Source: Cannabis sativa
Lineage: Eukaryota; Streptophyta; Magnoliopsida; Rosales; Cannabaceae
Length of the DNA stretch: 64,000 nucleotides
Direction of reading: 5' to 3'
Assembly: GCF_029168945.1 (NCBI RefSeq)
Contig: NC_083601.1
Location: forward strand, 16,768,160-16,832,159
The notes below the pieces were generated by a model. That model had not been told where the DNA came from. It did not search any database and saw only the letters and a program-made list of their open reading frames with translations. Shown piece after piece: positions 57,155 through 64,000 of the stretch. The position numbers and the translations under genes were made by a program. How positions within the stretch are numbered: the first letter of the stretch is position 1; each line of letters opens with the position of its first letter.

Positions 57155-57800
57155 TACCTAACAATAGAAATGAAGCTAGTAAGCTAATTTGAAAAGCTCT
57201 CGGTATCTGATCTTAGATGGGTAATCTATGGGCGTAGGTTTTCCTTACCTCTTTTGAGATGTGTTAACAAAGATGAAGCCTCACGACTTCTCTTTGAAAT
57301 CCATACATGATTTTATGGGAATCATTCTGGGGGCAAAGTTTATCCAAAATGATCTCAAGACAAGGATACTTTTGGCTGACCATGATGGAAGACTCTCATT
57401 CCTATGTAAAAAATGTGACAAATACTAATAGTTTTCTTAAATACCTCGAGCTCCACCCAACGAGTTAACCCAAATGAAAAACCCTTGGTTGTTTGCTATT
57501 TGGGGAATTGATTCTATCGACCAACTACCAAAGGGAAAAGACAATGTCCAATATGCAGTTCTTACATTGGACTACTTCACTAAATGGACAGAAGTCAAGC
57601 CATTAGCCACTATCACTTCCAAAAAAAGTCCTTAATTTTGTGGTAAAAACATCATTTGTTGATAGGGCTCCCCAAAAAATAGTTTCGGATAATGGTACAT
57701 AATTTGACAGCCATATGTTCACCAAATTTTATTCAAAGCACAGAATAGAAAATAGTTTTGCTGCAATATCTTATCCACGGGAAAATGGATAGGTCAAAGC
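57155..57800 (+). pseudogene. Tat-like integrase remnant
   Basis: Readable pieces are GKDNVQYAVLTLDYFTKW (57537-57590) and, in another frame, APQKIVSDNGT and FDSHMFTKFYSKHRIENSF then SYPRENG (57668-57790). These give the first two catalytic Asp residues of the DDE core. In-frame stops and shifts are present. Similarity is cut off at 57800 by an LTR-like sequence. Confidence 0.75.
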
Positions 57801-60235
57801 TGTAATATCCTAAGATTAGTAAATAGATTTGCAACTCTAATTGAATTAATTAAATATAAATGAGTAATTATATTATTAGATAATTAATTATGTAAAATTA
57901 TATAAGATTTATTGCATTTAAGACCTTATTTATGAGGGGGCATTTTTGTAATTTTGACCTAAGAATGGTAAATTTATAATTTTGTTATATATTATGCTAA
58001 TGGACTATATTATTACATTATATATTCATATTATTACATAATATATTCATATTATCTTACTACAGATGATTTTTTTACAAGTTAGCGCGGTAAAATCATA
58101 ATCGGGTATTTTAAGCTCGAACGGGGTTTGGGGTTCAAAATTATTTTATTGTGTGATTATGGAATAACATAATATATATGGGAATATCTAAATATATGTG
58201 TAAAAATTTTGTAAGGACAGAAATGCCCTTAGTTGATATTATGTGATTTTTATGCCATAAAGGCAAAATGGTCTTTTGGCCACCTTTTACCATTTCTTGT
58301 AAAATCTATTATTTGATTAAGTATGAAATGAAAAACTATTTTTTGGTTTATGAACCCACCACCGATCCTCTCTCTCTCAAACCCTATTTAGAAATTTTAT
58401 TTAATTGTAAGATTTTTTTTTTATTATTTTAGAAGTGATTTGGGGAAGAATGAGTTTGTAGTGGAATCAAGCTTTGGGGAAGATCTTGAGGTAGTTTTAA
58501 TCCTCTTTTCTTAGAAGGCGTTTGGTTGGGAGGAATGAAAATATAGGAATTGGAATGGGAATAGGAATAGGAATAGGAATGGAATGGAATAAAATTTAAA
58601 ATGCATAAAAAAATTGATAAAAAAATCATTAAATTTTTTTTCTTGTTACATTGGAATGGTCATTCCTTTCTTTTTAAAATGGAATAGCTATTCCACCAAA
58701 ATGGTGGAAAGAGCATTCCATTGTAATGCTATTCCAATACTTTAAAATGCAACCAAACAAATGAATGGAATAAAAATTGTTTCCTTTCCATTCCATTCCA
58801 TTTCATTACCTCCAACCAAACGCCACCTTAGTGTTTTGAATTATGGAATTTGTTGGTTGTGTTTAAAGTGCATGGTGTTTTTGTGTTATGATCTTGATCG
58901 GGTATTGTTAGTATTCATGTGCTTAAAAGCTAAGAAATGGTAGATTATTATTGTTTGTGCTTGAATCTGAATTTTAGGTCAGATTCTTGGTATGTGTTGT
59001 GATTTTCTTAGTTATCTTTGATAATTTTAGTTTGAAAGCTGGGTATTTTGAGCATGAAAATCATCTTGTGGTTATTTTAAGTTTAAAAGCATGGATTTTT
59101 GTAATTGGAGCTTTGAGATTTATGTGTGACTTTAAGCATGTTAATTGGAGATTAGTGATGCTTGAAAATACTTTATTTGGCATGAAAAACAATTATTGTG
59201 ATATGGTAGGTTTTATTATGAATTGTTATATGATGAAAATCTGGAAAAATGACATTTTTTGAGTTTTAAGCCCAGTCGTCACAACGAGGCTCGAACCCAG
59301 AATAGGGGTTGGCCCCTGCCTAATCTGGTCATGGCGAGCCTATATCTGGTCGTGATGATAAATGGTCGAGGCAAGAAGGCAGTGACAGTTCAATTTTTGT
59401 TGTTTTATTTTGAGCATAACTTTTGACCCTGAACTTCGATTTGGACATTTTTTATATTGTTGGAAAGCTTATTTTGGGCTCTATTATTTGGTCCAGAGTT
59501 GGAGCCATAAATGTGAATATTTTTTAGATGAGATTTGGGATTAACCCTATTATGTGAAACCTTAGAATTTTGACTACGAATACCGATGCTTGGTCAAGAT
59601 CACCTATGGATTTAGATTTCCCCTCATACGTTGGAAATCAAGTGAGATAGTGAATCATGCACATAGAGTATAGCGTGGTAACACAGTTAAATGTGATTAA
59701 TTATATAAAAGCATGAGTCATGGTTATTACCCTAAGTTTTATATATTGTGAGTTAGGGTTACCACCCTAAGTATGTGTATTGTGAATTAGGATTATTATC
59801 CTAAACATGTTTATTATGAACTAGGGTTATTACCTTAAGAATATACATTGTGGAATAGGGTCGTTACCCTAGTGTGTGTGATTTTGATTCGGATCACATG
59901 TGTAGATAAACATATACTAAAGGTGTTGTGTATAATTTGATTATGCATGACTGGACCAATATGTAAAACCTATTTCATTAACGTGTTGTTACCATGAAAG
60001 AGTTATTTATATCACAACGATAATTATTAGTAGATTAGCCTGAATCCTGAGTGTGCATGAACTCTTGCTTGTGTTCATTGAGTTCTTTGATTCACTTGTT
60101 AAAGTTTCTTAGAGAAGATAATTCTTACAACTTCTATTTTGGGAGCTTAATAACATGAGTGACTGGGAACATGTTATACAATAGTGGAATCTAAGCTTTC
60201 TTAACAGATTGAATGTTAGTTCCCTTATAGTGTTA
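57801..60235 (+). repeat. LTR-like sequence (Gypsy type), 3' end undefined
   Basis: It begins TGTAATATCCTAAG exactly where the integrase remnant breaks off, in the style of the Tekay-type LTRs. It has the same general plan: AT-rich start, CTCTCTC-rich middle near 58370, a stretch with TCGAACCCAG and paired TCTGGTC phrases (59280-59380), repeated TTACCCTAAG phrases (59690-59870) and a TTGAGTTCTTTGATTCAC motif near 60077. No matching right end or target duplication (AAAGC) was found, so it may be truncated. Confidence 0.5.
58514..58827. mobile_element. Tourist/Harbinger-like MITE (314 bp)
   Basis: Terminal inverted repeats GAAGGCGTTTGGTTGG on the left and GGTGGCGTTTGGTTGG (reverse complement of the right end), with 3-bp duplication TTA at 58511-58513 and 58828-58830. 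The interior is rich in GGAATA/TATTCC inverted phrases. TTA duplications and this length are typical of PIF/Harbinger MITEs. It lies within the LTR-like sequence. Confidence 0.85.
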
Positions 60236-60370
60236 ATTTTTTTTTTTTTTTGATGAATCAGGTGATTTTCATTACTCCAAGAAAATTTGTACAACACTAT
60301 AGCATTCTCCAACTAGAGAATCTAAATAATATCTAATACAAGGTTTCAAACCAAATTCTATCTATATTAG
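60235..60370 (-). repeat. Possible LINE/SINE 3' end (minus strand)
   Basis: A T15-16 run at about 60237-60252 followed by GATGAATCAGGTGATTTTCATT reads, on the minus strand, as a short 3' tail ending in poly(A), as in plant non-LTR retroposons. A similar T-run start occurs near 62699. No coding part is seen. Confidence 0.35.
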
Positions 60371-61620
60371 ATACTTTTTTTTGGCCAAATACAAGAAATT
60401 CTACTCTTTGTAATATTTTTGACTTGTGCTATGATTGTATCGCTTCTTACAACTTTTTCCTTTTGATCCAACAAGCCCTGCTTAGGTATTTTTGCTGAAG
60501 AATCTTGAGTAGGAAGATCGTCATCCTTCCTCTTGCCAATCTCTTGGAACATCCTGGAAGACATGGTTGGACAATAAAAAAAATGAGACTTAGAAGCATA
60601 AACAAAAAAGTATACAAGAATAAAAAAAAAAGATTTGCAATAATATAGTCATATTATAAATGCCCTCGACTACTCGAGGTGCATCCTCATAAGGCTTTAC
60701 TGTGGGTTCGTCATCCAAGGACATTTTCATAAGATCAACCTTAACAACCTTTTTGGCTTTGCCCTCTACAACGGGCAAAGGCGAGCATAGTACCTCGACC
60801 ACATATTTTATTATTCTGATATTGGCTGGGCGGAGAGGTTGAGCAGGAGAAGCAGGACTCTTTGAGGCATATTTTTCCTTTATGGCCTTGGGACGAGCAG
60901 ATGGTGCCTTTTCCTTAGACGTGGCCTTGGAAGATTTATGCCTAACTACAATCGAAGTATAAAATCTGTATTTTTGAAAATTCTCTTACGTGGCCAACTT
61001 TCTTATATTCTCTCATCGGCTAAGAGTTGGAGTATTCAGCGACATCTCTCCCTTAGCCTTAAAGTAAGAGTTGAACGGATAAAAGATCCAACCTGTTGGA
61101 AAAGAAAGATGTTTGGTCGTCACATCCTCAGTGAAGAAATAATCTCTAAATAATTTGTCGATCTTAGTATTGTCCAATGTGCCCTCTAGCCAGTTGTAAT
61201 TAAGCAAAGAGAAATAAAAGTATCCCATGTCGTGGTTACACGAGTTGGACTTCAGATCAAACAGAAAATTAATTTCATGGCTGGAGGGCTCCCCCATCCT
61301 AACTTTGCATATAAGATATACATTTTAAATAAATATTTAATGCCCTTAGGACTAATTTGTGTTGGAAAAATATTGTAATAATCTACAATCTTCCTTAAGT
61401 AAGGATGGAGGGAAAGTATAGCTCCCTCCCTGCTCGGCGTGAGGCTTTGACTAGGCACAGAGTACAGTGCAAAGGTCATTGGCCAATTTTTCAGGGTCCG
61501 TACGGAAGATAGTGGCGTTCTTGAACAAGCCACTAGCTTATATATTGGCCATCCACTGATTTATTAGCATAGACGGAGCGAACTGTCATCAAATGATTGG
61601 CCTAGCATCCATAGTACTAG
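60370..61620 (-). pseudogene. Minus-strand remnant of the same extra ORF as near 47 kb
   Basis: Two open pieces on the minus strand (61252-61533 and 61013-61297) overlap in different frames and together read LSLHPYLRKIVDYYNIFP, ISPKGIKYLFKMYILYAKL, HEINFLFDLKSN, GYFYFSLLNYNWLEGT, KLFRDYFFTEDV. This order matches the remnant at 46861-47400 on the plus strand. Further downstream are polar, Lys-rich pieces (60590-60802 and 60367-60564). At least one frameshift and several stops. Function unknown; it probably belonged to a second, oppositely oriented Tat-like element. Confidence 0.55.
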
Positions 61621-62962
61621 ATATGGTGACTAGAATCGCCTCTGTAATTTCCTCATTGAGGTAATATACACCAAGAATAAGACACCAACCAGAAAGGGTT
61701 GAGGGTCCATCTCCCTCATATTCATCGCTTGTCTTTTGTACGACCTCTCTTCTTCTTCCCTTATCTATTGGACGTTCTCTTCGTCCTCCTCCTCAGAGAA
61801 ATCCTAAACTTCAAGATCACCTTCCCTCGAATTGGCCATTCTCCGACCAATGTATGGATCAAAGCTGGGGTTTTGACGAACGGTCTACTTGGTATGAGCC
61901 AAGTTTTTCCCTCTTGGAAACCTAGCCTTGGAAGTGCTCTGTGCAACTGTAACTGCAAGATCGGCCAGAATAAAATTCCCTTGACGTTGCACAGGCTTTC
62001 TGAAGGGTAAAGTGTCTTTGATGTTTGGACGGACTATGTACGTGCAAGATGATAGCAAAAATTGTCACCAACCTTTATTCAGCTCCTAGATGTGCTGGAC
62101 GTATGTTTCGCCTCCAATCTAATCAAAATATTGATGATGTCGGTAATCAGATTTCGAAGAATCACTCGACGATTCTCCCTCTCCAGTGGTCACAAAAAAT
62201 ATTAACGACACGCTTGAAGAAGATGAGAAGCTAGTTACACAGAGAGTGTTATCTTCAAATAAGAGCTGGAGCAGGTCATTGTCAATCGAGTATTCACCTC
62301 CCCAAAAGTCAATTGGATTTATCTACAAAATTGAAGGCTAGAGAGGGGAAACCCTAAGCTGTGCAACTGCAAGAGGTGTTTTTCTAAATTAACCACTTTT
62401 TTAAGCATAAAAACTAAAGCTGAAAGCTTCCTTTTGTTTGGGTTGTGAGAAAATGAAAATGAAAATGTTAATTTTAAATTTTAATTTTAAATTTTACCTT
62501 TGGTGATCCTGACATTGATTGATCGAGACTCCCTTATTACACCTTTTGTTGAGACTTAGAGAGAGAATAGAAAATTGATAGGAGAATGATGGGATTGGAA
62601 TGGGGTACAAAAGTAGCCATGTATTTGCATCATTGCCTAATTGTTTGCTGCCTTTCACTTTTCTTTCTTCTTTTTAATTTTTGTGTCATAATCATTGATT
62701 TTTTTTTTTTGAAGGAAATCTAATTTATTCAAAATTCAATGAATTACTTTTACTCTTTTGTCAATTATCGAATGACCAAAGAGTTAAGGACACCAATGTA
62801 CCAAAATTCTTATGACAAATGGATCTCTGAAATTAGAGCACTCACAAAATAAGACCTCCATTACAGTAAATATCAATTCTATTCTACATGTAGAATATTT
62901 TTTATTTCTCTTTCTTTTTCCTGGACTTCCTTTTCCACTAATATAAATATATTTATATATAT
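61621..62962. other. Decayed element flank and AT-rich spacer; no gene seen
   Basis: 61621-62350 probably continues the minus-strand element remnant (short broken frames, moderate G+C). From 62400 onward the DNA is AT-rich with a T run near 62700. No RNA gene or credible ORF. Confidence 0.45.
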
Positions 62963-63907
62963 GGAAGAGGTTTCAATGGTTACATTTTTATTGTAACCAT
63001 CATGGTTACATTTTTTTAAGCCATTGGATTATTATTTTATGGTTGTGATTAATTTGGAAATTAAATAAAAATAAATATAAAAAAACTTGTAACCTGAAAG
63101 TAACCTAATCATTTATTTCCTTATAAAACTTTAATTAAGATTAATTATATTTTAAAATTAAATTAATTATAATTATTAATTAATTTTTTGCAATTTATTA
63201 CTATATAAGGATCTTTTAGCAATTTATTTTTTTATACTTAAATTATTTAAAATTTTAGAGCAAAGTTTTTTATAATTTAAAATTATACACAATATAATTT
63301 CATAATTTAAATTTTATTATACTTGTAATCTTAATTTTAAATTATTACACATAATTATTTAATTTTTTTATTTAAATATTTAAAAAGTAAAAAATGAAAT
63401 AAGTTGAAGGATTTTTTTTTTAAAAAATAACTGCACTTGTTATCGATTGATTAGCTTGAGGCCTCATACTTAGTTAATATAATTGTAACAAAATAATTAA
63501 ATATCATTTAAAAATAATTAATTATTTGAAAATTTATTATAAGAAGAGAATTTTAATTTGTGTCAAAAGAAGTTTAATTTTTGTAAAAAAAATAAATTTT
63601 TTTGTAAATATTATAATTAAATGGCTTAATTATTAAAATAATTCAAGTAAGGATTTAAATATAAATATTAATTACTAAAAGAGGTCTTGTTAAATATGTA
63701 ATTAATTATTTTAAGAAAATAGTTAATTATAATTAAATAATTCTAAAAAAGGAATGTTTATTTAATTAATTATTTTAAGAAAATAGTCAATTATAATTAA
63801 TTAAATCTAAAAAAAGAAAGTCTACCTATTAGTAACCTGCTATTACAGGTTAAAGAAAAATGTAACCATATGGTTACAATAAAAATGTAACCATTAAATA
63901 GTCACCC
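62963..63907. mobile_element. Inverted-repeat element, MITE-like (945 bp)
   Basis: The left end carries AATGGTTACATTTTTATTGT then AACCATCATGGTTACATT; the right end has the inverse (63856-63894). The outermost bases read GGAAGAGGTTTC and, inverted, GGGTGACTATTT. A 10-bp repeat TTATATATAT flanks it (62953-62962, 63908-63917), but this is simple sequence. The interior is extremely AT-rich and non-coding. The GGG-type ends and 9-10-bp duplication resemble the 13803-14219 element, so Mutator-like is the best guess. Confidence 0.65.
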
Positions 63908-64000
63908 TTATATATATATATATAATCTAAGAAATAATACATATAAATGTGTCAAGGCATTTTATTATATAATTATAGGGTAATACTATGGTAGGACCTA

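Larger units (their letters stand above)
46861..57800 (+). mobile_element. Old, degenerate Tat-like Ty3/Gypsy element interrupted by two solo LTRs
   Basis: Reading along the plus strand: an extra ORF remnant (46.9-47.4 kb), gag-like pieces (from about 47.6 kb and again 51.4-52.1 kb), protease, RT, RNase H, a second (archaeal-type) RNase H and integrase (to 57.80 kb). All are broken by many stops and shifts. Two RNase H domains and the RT wording point to a Tat/Retand lineage. Without the two solo LTRs the remnant is about 6.7 kb. Its own LTRs were not found. The left edge is uncertain. Confidence 0.75.

Overview
This is a nuclear window from a flowering plant, almost certainly a dicot. It is AT-rich and dominated by plant-type LTR retrotransposons, a CACTA transposon, small inverted-repeat transposons and an endogenous plant pararetrovirus. 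The only intact cellular gene I can support is an intronless polyamine oxidase of the PAO5 class, on the minus strand at 11192-12925. I see no rRNA, tRNA or CRISPR locus. The LTR families remind me of Rosales/Cannabaceae genomes, but that is an impression and I do not rely on it.

Layout. 1-1177: the end of an Athila-like Gypsy element (LTR end, tRNA-Asp primer site, start of gag). 3417-8810: a very young Copia element with target-site duplication (TSD) CTATC and LTRs that differ only by one 10-bp duplication; gag carries one stop and one frameshift. 11192-12925: PAO5-like gene. 13803-14219: Mutator-like MITE. 14451-14987: two adjoining, related minisatellites (26-27 bp, then 29 bp). 15802-about 22830: one circularly permuted caulimovirid genome of about 6.98 kb whose single long polyprotein frame has several breaks.

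27254-46271: a CACTA element (TSD GTG, net length about 1.08 kb) inflated to 19 kb by two nested retrotransposons. The first is a Copia element (27594-36322, TSD AGAAC) that has lost reverse transcriptase and carries an in-frame integrase-RNase H fusion. The second is a Tekay-like chromodomain Gypsy element (36450-45652, TSD CCCGC). From about 46.9 to 57.8 kb lies an old, stop-riddled Tat-like Gypsy element interrupted by two solo LTRs (48793-51157, TSD TCCAA; 55280-57154, TSD TACCT). 57801-about 60235 is LTR-like sequence carrying a Harbinger-type MITE. 60.4-61.6 kb holds, on the minus strand, a broken copy of the same extra ORF seen near 47 kb. 62963-63907 is another inverted-repeat element.

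The window therefore reads as one gene beside a stratified transposon graveyard. By-eye LTR divergence (about 0 for the first Copia, about 0.5% for the Tekay-like element, about 2% for the RT-less Copia) gives a rough order of arrival. The most unusual signals are the structured arrays and paired palindromes inside the Tekay-type LTRs, where arms and cores change in a coordinated way between families, a G+C-rich triple-hairpin island in the Copia leader, the clean RT-less fusion ORF, and the near-complete permuted pararetrovirus. All calls come from reading the sequence; no database search was possible.
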